A program made the translations under genes and the position numbers. Under the pieces are notes generated by a model. It ran no database searches. It was not told the origin of the DNA and saw nothing but the letters and a program-made list of their open reading frames with translations. Shown piece by piece: positions 1 to 5,725 of a stretch of 11,706 nucleotides of DNA. The first letter of the stretch is position 1. Every line of letters begins with the position of its first letter. Where the stretch lies: assembly GCA_002373755.1 (NCBI GenBank), contig DFJU01000027.1:1-11706 (forward strand). Direction: 5' to 3'. Source of the stretch: Bacteroidales bacterium UBA3663. Its GTDB lineage: Bacteria > Bacteroidota > Bacteroidia > Bacteroidales > UBA3663.

Positions 1-584
1 AAAAACAGGCCAAAGACATTGTTGCCGAGAAAGCAGCAAGCGTTAATATGCCGTACGTTATCGAACGTTGGCCGGGTGGTATGTTGACTAACTTCCCAAC
101 CATCCGTAAGGCTGTCAAGAAAATGACAACCATCGACAAACTGATGAACGACGGAACTTTCTCAAATCTCTCTAAAAGAGAATTGTTGCAAATCACACGC
201 CAACGCGCAAAATTGGAGAAGAACCTCGGTTCTATTGCCGATCTGAACCGTCTTCCATCTGCCCTCTTCGTCGTTGACGTAATGAAGGAGCACATTGCTG
301 TAGCAGAGGCAGTTCGTTTGGGTATCCCTGTTTTCGCAATGGTCGATACCAATTCAAATCCTCGCGACATCGACTTCGTGATTCCTGCTAACGATGACGC
401 AACCAAGTCTATCAATGTTGTGATGGGCGCTATTTGCGACGCTATTGCAGAGGGTCTGGAGGAGCGTAAGGTCGAGAAGGCTGACAGCGATGCAGCTGAG
501 GCATCTGGCAAGGCTCCACGTAAGTCGAAGAAGGCTGAGGCTGCTGAGGCAGAAGCTCCTGCCGAGACTGAGGCCGCTGAATAA
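1..584 (+). CDS. rpsB: 30S ribosomal protein S2, 5'-truncated by window edge
   Basis: Ribosomal protein S2 of the small subunit, needed for binding of S1 and for translation initiation. The reading frame is open from the first full codon at position 3 (KQAKDIVAEKAASVNMPYV), so the gene starts before the window; the ATG at 48 is internal. About 75-85 N-terminal residues should be missing by comparison with other S2 proteins. Recognisable S2 signatures are RWPGGMLTNF, the block around QITRQRAKLEKNLGSI, LPSALFVVDVMKEHIAVAEA and the VDTNSNP segment followed by IDFVIPANDDA. The C-terminus is a low-complexity Ala/Glu/Lys tail, usual for Bacteroidales S2. Codon use (GCT, CGT, AAG) is that of a highly expressed gene. 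It lies 71 nt upstream of tsf on the same strand, the classic rpsB-tsf pair. Identification is certain; only the start is unseen. Confidence 0.97.
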   Translation, partial: KQAKDIVAEKAASVNMPYVIERWPGGMLTNFPTIRKAVKKMTTIDKLMNDGTFSNLSKRELLQITRQRAKLEKNLGSIADLNRLPSALFVVDVMKEHIAVAEAVRLGIPVFAMVDTNSNPRDIDFVIPANDDATKSINVVMGAICDAIAEGLEERKVEKADSDAAEASGKAPRKSKKAEAAEAEAPAETEAAE

Positions 585-655
585 TTAAAAGTCTGGTTGC
601 TTTATTTCAGCCGTAGATTTTTAATCCTGTTCTAAACACAAAACAACGTAAGATT

Positions 656-1642
656 ATGGCAGTTTCTATTGCAGATATCAAGAAGCTTCGCGAACTGACT
701 CAGGCAGGTATGGGCGATTGCAAGAAGGCTCTCGAGGAGTCAAACGGCGATTTCGATGCCGCTGTGAAGTGGATTCGCGAGAAGTTCACCAAAATCGCAG
801 CTAAGCGTGAGGCACGCGATGCAGCTCAGGGTATTGTTATTGCCCGTACAGAGGGTAATTATGCAGCAATTATGGCTCTCAAGTGTGAGACTGAGTCGGT
901 TGCCAATAACGATCGCTTTCAGGATTTGGCTAAGGCTATCATGGATTTGATTATGGCCAACAAGCCGGCAGATCAGGCTGCTTTGCTTGCTCTTCCTCTC
1001 GAAGGCAGCACGGTACAGGCAGTCATCACCGAGCGTTCAGGTGCTTGCGGCGAGAAGATGGAGGTCGTTTACGAATTCGTCAAGGGTGAAGGTGTTGTTG
1101 CCTACAACCACTTCAACCATATGCTTTCAGCAATCGTTGCTTTCAACCAGAATGCATCAGAGGAGGCACTCAAGGCTGTTGCTTGTCAGGTTGTCGCAAT
1201 GAATCCTGTTGCTGTGAATGCCGACGAGATTCCTCAGGAGAAGAAGGATGAAGAGCTCAACATTGCTATCATCAAGACCAAGGAGGAGCAGATTCAGAAG
1301 GCTGTTGAGGCTGCTTTGAAGAAGGCTGGCTTGAATCCTAACCACTTCGACAGCGAGGATCACATCGAGAGCAACATGTCTAAGGGCTGGATTACCGCTG
1401 AGCAGGCCGAGCAGGGTCGTAAGATCATGAAGGAGGCTGCTGAACAGAAGGCTGCTAATCTGCCAGAGGCAATGATTCAGAACATCGCAAAGGGTCGTCT
1501 GAACAAGTTCTTCAAGGAGAACTGCTTGGTTGAACAGGAGTTCATCAACGATTCTAAGATGAATGTTCAGCAGTATATGGATTCTGTACAGAAGGGTCTG
1601 ACTGTTACTGCATTCAAGCGTATCAACTTGAATCAGGACTAA
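656..1642 (+). CDS. tsf: translation elongation factor Ts (EF-Ts), with altered TDFV motif
   Basis: EF-Ts is the guanine nucleotide exchange factor that recycles EF-Tu-GDP in the cytoplasm. The 328 residues match the longer Bacteroidales form (E. coli has 283). Seen in order: the UBA-like N-terminal helix domain (residues 1-50, IADIKKLRELTQAGMGDCKK), the core starting at LKCETE (76-80), two core subdomains to about 230, a charged helical insertion ending in ESNMSKGWITAEQ, and the C-terminal module with NIAKGRLNKFFKENCLVEQE and LTVTAFKR. The EF-Tu-contacting motif TDFV at E. coli positions 79-82 reads T79-E80-S81-V82 here, so Asp80 is Glu and Phe81 is Ser. The IRKKG segment common in the family is IREKF. 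The start ATG is preceded by an A-rich stretch without a Shine-Dalgarno, normal for this phylum. It is probably co-transcribed with rpsB. Confidence 0.97.
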   Translation: MAVSIADIKKLRELTQAGMGDCKKALEESNGDFDAAVKWIREKFTKIAAKREARDAAQGIVIARTEGNYAAIMALKCETESVANNDRFQDLAKAIMDLIMANKPADQAALLALPLEGSTVQAVITERSGACGEKMEVVYEFVKGEGVVAYNHFNHMLSAIVAFNQNASEEALKAVACQVVAMNPVAVNADEIPQEKKDEELNIAIIKTKEEQIQKAVEAALKKAGLNPNHFDSEDHIESNMSKGWITAEQAEQGRKIMKEAAEQKAANLPEAMIQNIAKGRLNKFFKENCLVEQEFINDSKMNVQQYMDSVQKGLTVTAFKRINLNQD

Positions 1643-1653
1643 TATAAAATCTT

Positions 1654-1691
1654 ATCTTTCCGCCGCCTTATGCGGCGGTGGAAAGAAAGAT
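1654..1691 (+). terminator. GC-rich hairpin after tsf
   Basis: CCGCCGC (1660-1666) pairs with GCGGCGG (1672-1678) around a 5-nt loop, 17 nt after the tsf stop. The flanks ATCTTTC and GAAAGAT can extend the stem past a bulge. There is no U-tract directly after it, so it may be a weak terminator or a 3'-end-stabilising hairpin of the rpsB-tsf mRNA. Confidence 0.65.
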
Positions 1692-1695
1692 ATTT

Positions 1696-1794
1696 AAGTT
1701 ATTAGTGAGGAGTTAGTGGTTATATTTCTCCGTTGGAGATTTATTGACTGATGCTTTTCAAATATAAAAACTAATAACTATCACCTAATAACTT
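1696..1794. repeat. imperfect inverted repeat in the tsf - tRNA spacer
   Basis: AAGTTATTAG at 1696-1705 is exactly complementary to CTAATAACTT at 1785-1794. Each arm carries a second, degraded copy of the unit: AGTTAGTGGTTA near 1711 and ACTAATAACTAT near 1770. A small hairpin TCTCC-gtt-GGAGA sits in the middle (1727-1739). No coding potential is seen. It resembles the AT-rich GTTATTAG-type spacer repeats often met in Bacteroidales; whether it is a genome-wide family needs a genome search. Confidence 0.55.
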
Positions 1795-1806
1795 GCTTTG
1801 CAAGTA

Positions 1807-1879
1807 CGGGGTGTGGCGCAGTTGGTAGCGCGCTACGTTCGGGACGTAGAGGCCGCCCGTTCGAGTCGGGTCACCCCGA
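1807..1879 (+). tRNA. tRNA-Pro, anticodon CGG
   Basis: A full cloverleaf is visible. Acceptor CGGGGTG (1807-1813) pairs with CACCCCG (1872-1878), with discriminator A1879. The D-stem is GCGC/GCGC with loop AGTTGGTA. The anticodon stem CTACG/CGTAG encloses loop TTCGGGA, giving anticodon CGG at 1840-1842, read as proline (codon CCG). The T-stem GCCCG/CGGGT encloses TTCGAGT. The CCA end is not encoded, as is usual in Bacteroidetes. The loop TTCGGGA matches that of E. coli proK. A terminator follows 21 nt downstream, so this tRNA ends its own transcription unit. Confidence 0.96.
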
Positions 1880-1900
1880 CATCGTTAAGATGTCGATTGG

Positions 1901-1940
1901 AAATGTCGTCAGAGGTTACTTTGACGACATTTTTTATTTT
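1901..1940 (+). terminator. intrinsic terminator of tRNA-Pro
   Basis: A perfect 11-bp stem, AAATGTCGTCA (1901-1911) with TGACGACATTT (1922-1932), a 10-nt loop and a following T-rich run. It ends the tRNA unit and insulates the lipoprotein promoter just downstream. Confidence 0.9.
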
Positions 1941-1963
1941 TTTCGCGTAGTGTGTTAGAATAA

Positions 1964-1995
1964 TTTGTTTTAACGCTGATAATGCGCTATTTTTG
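1964..1995 (+). promoter_or_regulatory. Bacteroidetes-type sigma-ABfr promoter for the 2061 lipoprotein gene
   Basis: TTTG at 1964-1967, a 20-nt spacer, then TATTTTTG at 1988-1995. This matches the established Bacteroides consensus TTTG-N19-21-TAnnTTTG exactly. Transcription would begin near 2002, leaving a leader of about 60 nt before the ATG at 2061. Confidence 0.75.
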
Positions 1996-2060
1996 CAACG
2001 ATTTAATGCAGATGTTCTTTTTTTTTGTCTGCAATTCCAACCATTAAATTCATATTCACA

Positions 2061-2684
2061 ATGAACAACAAATTTTGGGGCTGCGTTGTTGCAGCGTTTA
2101 CTGCATTGTCTTGTTTTTCTTCCTGCGATGATGATGAAAAAGTGTCGATGAAATTGCAAGGACAGTGGGAAGGTGAGTTTTATGCCTGCTACTCTTGCAA
2201 ATATAAGCAGGAAGTCCAGCCGCGTGTTTATTATGCAGAGAATACGTATATGGAATTTATTCCGAATCATTTGTTCGGAAGCACACGAGGCACAGGCTAT
2301 GAGGTCGATTTCTATCCGGACAACAGTCCGATAAAATATTCGATGTACGAGTTCGATTGGCGCATCGATGATGAAGTCATTACTCTCGAGTATCTTGATG
2401 CTCCGGAAATGAATACGACAATCGAAAACTATCGTCTTTCTTATGACCGTTTTCGTGGTTATTTCGGAGCAAACAAGAGCAGCATTGATCTGCGCAAGTT
2501 GGACAGCTTCGACCATAGCCAATACGTCAGTCCTTACGAACTGCGAGCCGAGGCGTACATAGACGATTATTATTGCGGCAGAACTCGTGCTTCGAGCGAT
2601 GAAGTGGCTGATAGTCTGGTCAAGATTTTGCCAGAGGATGTTGTAATAGTTTCTCGTGGCCGAAAAGTAAAACCTGAAGAATAA
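2061..2684 (+). CDS. probable surface-exposed lipoprotein of unknown function
   Basis: 207 residues from the ATG at 2061; an in-frame TTG further upstream would place 12 residues before the signal peptide and is unlikely. The N-terminus is a lipoprotein signal peptide (MNNKFWGCVVAAFTALSC..) with lipidation most likely at Cys22 in FSSC, or Cys18. Cys22 is followed by DDDE, matching the acidic lipoprotein export signal that sends Bacteroidetes lipoproteins to the cell surface. The mature part (QGQWEGEFYACYSC, GTGYEVDFY, FDWRIDDEVITLEYLD, YRLSYDRFRGYFG) alternates short hydrophobic and polar strands and looks all-beta, perhaps a small lipocalin-like barrel; that fold is inference. I recall similar short Prevotella/Bacteroides lipoproteins but know no function for them. 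It has its own promoter and terminator, so it is a monocistronic gene. Confidence 0.8.
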   Translation: MNNKFWGCVVAAFTALSCFSSCDDDEKVSMKLQGQWEGEFYACYSCKYKQEVQPRVYYAENTYMEFIPNHLFGSTRGTGYEVDFYPDNSPIKYSMYEFDWRIDDEVITLEYLDAPEMNTTIENYRLSYDRFRGYFGANKSSIDLRKLDSFDHSQYVSPYELRAEAYIDDYYCGRTRASSDEVADSLVKILPEDVVIVSRGRKVKPEE

Positions 2685-2707
2685 ATCCGTTTACATTGAA
2701 ATAAGTT

Positions 2708-2748
2708 GAAGGAAGTGCAGATTCAAGTCTGTTCTTCCTTCTTTTTTT
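2708..2748 (+). terminator. intrinsic terminator after the 2061 lipoprotein gene
   Basis: GAAGGAAG (2708-2715) pairs with CTTCCTTC (2734-2741). An inner CAGA/TCTG stem (2718-2721 with 2728-2731) caps it with a 6-nt loop. Seven T residues follow at 2742-2748. Confidence 0.9.
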
Positions 2749-2843
2749 GTAGTGCGTTACTCTTTGATGGACTTATTGTAGGAATTTGTCTGTTGGAAAT
2801 TCGGATTAAATTGCGGAATATGCCAATTTTAGCAAAGATTTTT

Positions 2844-2875
2844 CTTGGTGTTTGAGTGAAAATGCGGTAAATTTG
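2844..2875 (+). promoter_or_regulatory. Bacteroidetes-type promoter for the BspA-like gene
   Basis: A perfect -7 box TAAATTTG at 2868-2875, preceded after exactly 20 nt by CTTG at 2844-2847 in place of TTTG. The expected start of transcription is near 2882, about 23 nt before the ATG at 2905. Confidence 0.65.
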
Positions 2876-2904
2876 CGGCTTGAATAATCTAACCTTTGAA
2901 AAAT

Positions 2905-3936
2905 ATGAAAACATTTAGGGCTTATTTTCTGTGTATCAGTCTGTTGTTTTGTTGTTCGTTGTGCATGCTGACATCATGTGGCGGCGATGGCAAAACCAAA
3001 TCCGTAAATTTTCCAAACAGTTTGGCCAATATGGTCACAATGACGGACAACGGCTCAAAATTGTATCTGAAAATCACATCGGATGCCACTTGTGAAGTGG
3101 TCCCCAATCCAGAAGGAGCGTATAGCGGCGAGATTACAATTCCGTCGGAAGTGAATTGCAGCGGAACTCCTTACACCGTCTCGAGCATCGGCGACCGCGC
3201 ATTTTATGGCTGTGCGGATTTGTCGGCCGTGAGCATTCCGGCAACCGTGCAGTGGATTGGCCAGAAGGCATTCGGCGAATGTGGCAAGCTGTCGCGTGTC
3301 GTCATTCCAGACGGTGTGCGTGAGATTTGTTTCCGCACATTCTATATGTGTACGGAACTTGAATCGGTCAGTTTGCCGCCAAGTGTTCAGGAAATCGGCA
3401 AGGAGGCGTTCATGGGCTGCAAGAAGTTGGTCAATCTGCCAGTGCCTGAAAATCTTCGCATTGTCGGAATCTCGGCATTTCAGGATTGCGCATCAATCAA
3501 TGCGATGGAGTTTCCCGAAGAGATGACAGACCTTGGCGACGATGCCTTACACGGATGCACATCGTTGGTTTTTGTCACATTGCCCAAAAATATGCTGAAG
3601 CTTGGAAAATGGGCTTTTGCCGGATGCAAGAATCTGCTTGTGGCCGACATTCCAGAGGGTGTCGTTGCTGTCGGTGACTGCGCTTTCCGCGATTGCTCCA
3701 ACTTGAAGGAGGTAAAATTGCCGTCGTCGATGCGAACTGTCGGCCGAATGGCGTTCCGCGATTGTCCGAGTTTGAAGTCCATTTCGGTCGCTGCTGCCGA
3801 GCCTCCAATTCTGCAGGACAATTCGTTCGTCAACAGCGAAAAGGTTCCGCTCTTCGTGCCAAAGAGCAAGGCTGCAATTTATCGTAGCTCAACACATTGG
3901 AAATCGTTCGCAAGCATCAGAGAGAATTTGAATTGA
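2905..3936 (+). CDS. BspA-like leucine-rich repeat lipoprotein
   Basis: 343 residues from the ATG at 2905; the upstream in-frame TTG at 2896 adds only three residues and is less likely. The signal peptide ends in a good lipobox LTSC with Cys25 as the lipidated residue, followed by GGDGK, so it is a lipoprotein but without a clear acidic surface-export signal. After a 70-residue beta-rich lead-in come nine repeats of exactly 23 residues (95-301) of the form IGxxAFxxCxxLxxVxIPxxVxx, the LRR_5/BspA type (Treponema pallidum LRR family). A 42-residue C-terminal cap includes PLFVPKSKAAIY and HWKSF, typical of these proteins. BspA-like proteins bind host or microbial surface ligands; the ligand here is unknown. 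Promoter upstream and terminator downstream make it monocistronic; it converges with the gene at 4098. Confidence 0.92.
   Translation: MKTFRAYFLCISLLFCCSLCMLTSCGGDGKTKSVNFPNSLANMVTMTDNGSKLYLKITSDATCEVVPNPEGAYSGEITIPSEVNCSGTPYTVSSIGDRAFYGCADLSAVSIPATVQWIGQKAFGECGKLSRVVIPDGVREICFRTFYMCTELESVSLPPSVQEIGKEAFMGCKKLVNLPVPENLRIVGISAFQDCASINAMEFPEEMTDLGDDALHGCTSLVFVTLPKNMLKLGKWAFAGCKNLLVADIPEGVVAVGDCAFRDCSNLKEVKLPSSMRTVGRMAFRDCPSLKSISVAAAEPPILQDNSFVNSEKVPLFVPKSKAAIYRSSTHWKSFASIRENLN
3187..3807 (+). repeat. nine tandem 69-bp protein-coding repeats (23-residue LRR units)
   Basis: The units start at residues 95, 118, 141, 164, 187, 210, 233, 256 and 279 of the BspA-like protein, with no insertion or deletion between them. 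Each has Cys at unit position 9 (GC, EC, MC, GC, DC, GC, GC, DC, DC) and Pro at position 18 except the last. The DNA of the copies has diverged, so this is old protein repetition and not a recent DNA expansion. Confidence 0.9.
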
Positions 3937-3955
3937 TTGACTTTCCATAAAAGTG

Positions 3956-3984
3956 AAGCACCTCGTTGTCGGGGTGCTTTTTTT
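3956..3984 (+). terminator. intrinsic terminator of the BspA-like gene
   Basis: AAGCACC (3956-3962) pairs with GGTGCTT (3973-3979), and the stem can extend by two more pairs around a 6-nt loop. It is followed by an unbroken T-run through 3984. Confidence 0.92.
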
Positions 3985-4001
3985 GCGCGTTGGTGTGCGA
4001 T

Positions 4002-4089
4002 GCTACGCGATTTTTATGTATCCGCTAAGGATGAATAAAGCCATCGGGAAAGAATCCTGATGGCTTTAATGTGTCGAAAATCGCGTAGC
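4002..4089. repeat. nested palindrome between two convergent genes
   Basis: The outer arms GCTACGCGATTTT (4002-4014) and AAAATCGCGTAGC (4077-4089) are perfectly complementary over 13 bp. Between them lies a second, independent hairpin at 4037-4067. Both arms contain the octamer TCGCGTAG seen elsewhere in the window. It lies between the terminator of the BspA-like gene and the stop codon of the minus-strand gene. Confidence 0.8.
4037..4067. terminator. hairpin between convergent genes, likely 3' end of the minus-strand gene
   Basis: AAAGCCATCGGGA (4037-4049) pairs with TCCTGATGGCTTT (4055-4067), 13 bp with one G-U pair and a 5-nt loop. It lies 30 nt past the stop of the DUF4923-type gene. The U-tract is short on both strands, so termination strength is uncertain. 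Confidence 0.6.
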
Positions 4090-4097
4090 GTAGTCGA

Positions 4098-4841
4098 TTA
4101 CTTCTGCTTTTCAAATTCGAAGCCGACCTTCATGCCTTGATAGTTGGAGGCCAGCTCGGTGACGGTGCTGAGCATCGAGAACTTGCTGCCGAGAGTCTTC
4201 ATGAAGGTAAGGAATTTCGTGCCGTCGAACGTCAGGTTCATTGCGGTGCCGGAAACGGTCACGTAGCACTTGATGTTGGCTCCGGTTGCAGTCGTGATGG
4301 TGATTGTCTTGCTGTCGCTGTCGAACACATAGGTGCCGCTGCGGCTGATGCTGCCAACGCCGTAGGTGACGTTGCCGCTGTTGTCGAACGTGAATGTCAT
4401 CTTGCCTTGCTTGATGCCTACCAGCTTGTAGAACGATGCAAGTTTGCTCTGCAGCTTCTCGGCAATGGCTGCGCCGCCGGCCTGCGTGAGGTGGTTTTCG
4501 CTCTCGAACTGCACGCTCGGCTGGGTGTAGCTCCATGTGCCGACAATGGTGGATGCCGTGGTCGTGAGGTTGCCCGTCACCGACGAAATCAGGTATGAGA
4601 CCAGCTCGTTGTTCGATTCGCTGACGTTGCTAGTGGCGGTGCCGACAACATTGTTCAGCACGGTGCCGAGAGCGTTAGTCGCCGTTGTCGATGTGCTGCT
4701 CTTCGACGAGCTTGTCGTGTTACTTGTGCTTGCGGCCGATGCCACACCAGACAGGAGGTTGGACAACAGGCTCTGAGCGTTGGCGTTGGCTGCGATCATG
4801 CTGCTTGCGATGACGGCTCCTGCCAAAAAGATTCTTTTCAT
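4098..4841 (-). CDS. secreted DUF4923-type (lipocalin-like) protein
   Basis: 247 residues, starting at the ATG at 4841 because that begins a clean signal peptide (MKRIFLAGAVIASSMIAANA-NAQ, probable cleavage after an A-N-A motif near residue 22). The open frame extends further upstream, but that part is out-of-frame ispD sequence. After the signal comes SLLSNLLSGV, a Ser/Thr-rich linker (about 39-56) and a C-terminal domain (about 98-245) with IVGTWSYTQPSVQFESEN, AGGAAIAEKLQSKLASFY, KMTFTFDNSGNVTYGVG, GTYVFD and FEFEKQ. I recognise this as the DUF4923 family of Bacteroidales, predicted to be a lipocalin-like barrel; its function is not known. It has its own promoter just past the ispD stop, so it need not depend on ispD transcription. 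Confidence 0.85.
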   Translation of the reverse strand: MKRIFLAGAVIASSMIAANANAQSLLSNLLSGVASAASTSNTTSSSKSSTSTTATNALGTVLNNVVGTATSNVSESNNELVSYLISSVTGNLTTTASTIVGTWSYTQPSVQFESENHLTQAGGAAIAEKLQSKLASFYKLVGIKQGKMTFTFDNSGNVTYGVGSISRSGTYVFDSDSKTITITTATGANIKCYVTVSGTAMNLTFDGTKFLTFMKTLGSKFSMLSTVTELASNYQGMKVGFEFEKQK

Positions 4842-4900
4842 AGGTCTTCGTGAGTTTTTTTTGTTATGGATTTTGGTATTTGATTGCCTAAAACGGCCGA

Positions 4901-4931
4901 CAAAGTTATTGCTTTTTGCTGAAATGCCAAA
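4901..4931 (-). promoter_or_regulatory. Bacteroidetes-type promoter for the DUF4923-type gene
   Basis: Read on the minus strand: TTTG (4931-4928), a 19-nt spacer, then TAACTTTG (4908-4901), an exact match to the phylum consensus. It lies immediately after the ispD stop and predicts a leader of about 50 nt. Confidence 0.75.
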
Positions 4932-4942
4932 ATTGACGGCTA

Positions 4943-5641
4943 TCAAAAATTGGCTTGCAACATCTTTTCGGCCAGAATCAGGTCTTCCGGATAGGTGATT
5001 TTTATGTTGGTCGGTTCGCCGGCCACTACGCGGATTTGCACGTCGGGAAGGTAGCGGTGCACGACTCCGCAGTCGTCGGTCGTGACGAAATCGGGGTCTT
5101 GCAGGCCGATGTTGTAGGCGCGGTCGATGGTGTCGAGGCGGAATCCCTGCGGCGTCTGCACATTGCGCAGGCTGCTGCGTGGCGGAATGCGTACGATGTT
5201 GCCCTCGGCATCCACTTCGCAGATGGTGTCGGTGGCCGGAATTGCGACATCGACCGCCTGAAAATGTTCGAGTGCGGCAATGCAGTCGCCGATGATGCGT
5301 TGTGAGACGAGGCATCGGACGCAATCGTGAATCAGCAGGTTTATGGCCGATGCGCCGTCGCACCCTCTATAGATGCCGATGGCTGCCAGACTGCTGTCGT
5401 AGCGCTCCTTGCCGCCGGGCACGATGTGGCGCACTTTCGGGTACGGACGGGCGATGTCGCTCGAACGGTCGATGAAGTCCGGGTGGCTGACAATGACGAT
5501 TTCGTCGATTTTGGGGTGCTGGCTGAAGGCGCGGATGCTGTGTTCGAGGATGGTGCGTCCGGCCACTTGGATGAATTGTTTCGGCTCGCTTCCGCCCATT
5601 CGTTTTCCGCTTCCGCCAGCCAAAAGTACGGCTACGTTCAT
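4943..5641 (-). CDS. ispD: 2-C-methyl-D-erythritol 4-phosphate cytidylyltransferase
   Basis: 232 residues from the ATG at 5641, giving the family's normal length; the frame stays open upstream only as antisense of the neighbouring gene. IspD joins CTP and methylerythritol phosphate to form CDP-ME, step three of the MEP isoprenoid pathway in the cytoplasm. Visible motifs: the nucleotide-binding loop LLAGGSGKRMGGSEPKQF (2-23) with Arg14 and Lys21 at the spacing of E. coli Arg20/Lys27; PATDTI (135-140); Arg155 before NVQTPQGF; TTDD (187-190); NIKITYPEDL (212-221) with Lys214. The signature normally HDAARP reads H105-D-C-V-R-C. The related TarI/ribitol-phosphate cytidylyltransferase is the main alternative, but the nearby dxr favours IspD. 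A short-leader promoter lies just upstream. Confidence 0.85.
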   Translation of the reverse strand: MNVAVLLAGGSGKRMGGSEPKQFIQVAGRTILEHSIRAFSQHPKIDEIVIVSHPDFIDRSSDIARPYPKVRHIVPGGKERYDSSLAAIGIYRGCDGASAINLLIHDCVRCLVSQRIIGDCIAALEHFQAVDVAIPATDTICEVDAEGNIVRIPPRSSLRNVQTPQGFRLDTIDRAYNIGLQDPDFVTTDDCGVVHRYLPDVQIRVVAGEPTNIKITYPEDLILAEKMLQANF

Positions 5642-5659
5642 TTTCGTGTGTGTTTTGGG

Positions 5660-5691
5660 CAAAGTTAGCCATTGGCCGTCGATTGCACAAG
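5660..5691 (-). promoter_or_regulatory. Bacteroidetes-type promoter for ispD
   Basis: On the minus strand CTTG (5691-5688), 20 nt, then a perfect TAACTTTG (5667-5660). Transcription would start near 5653, only about 12 nt before the ispD ATG. A TTTG four bases further upstream would give an over-long 24-nt spacer. Confidence 0.65.
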
Positions 5692-5725
5692 CAAAAAGTG
5701 AAAAAAGCAAAACGGCGGAACAAAA

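Noticed and set aside
1880..1900. tRNA 3' end as an integration site for a mobile element
   Set aside because: No repeated copy of the tRNA 3' end, no integrase and no phage or plasmid genes are seen downstream; a terminator and an ordinary gene follow.
2025..2060. TTG start for the 2061 lipoprotein gene
   Set aside because: It would put 12 residues ahead of a normal lipoprotein signal peptide. The ATG at 2061 gives the right signal length and a leader fitting the mapped promoter boxes.
3187..3807. CRISPR-like regular repeats
   Set aside because: The 69-bp periodicity is protein-coding LRR repetition with diverged DNA, not identical repeats with unique spacers.
4137..4776. Plus-strand open frames opposite the DUF4923-type gene
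   Set aside because: They are shadows; the minus strand has a signal peptide, promoter and family match.
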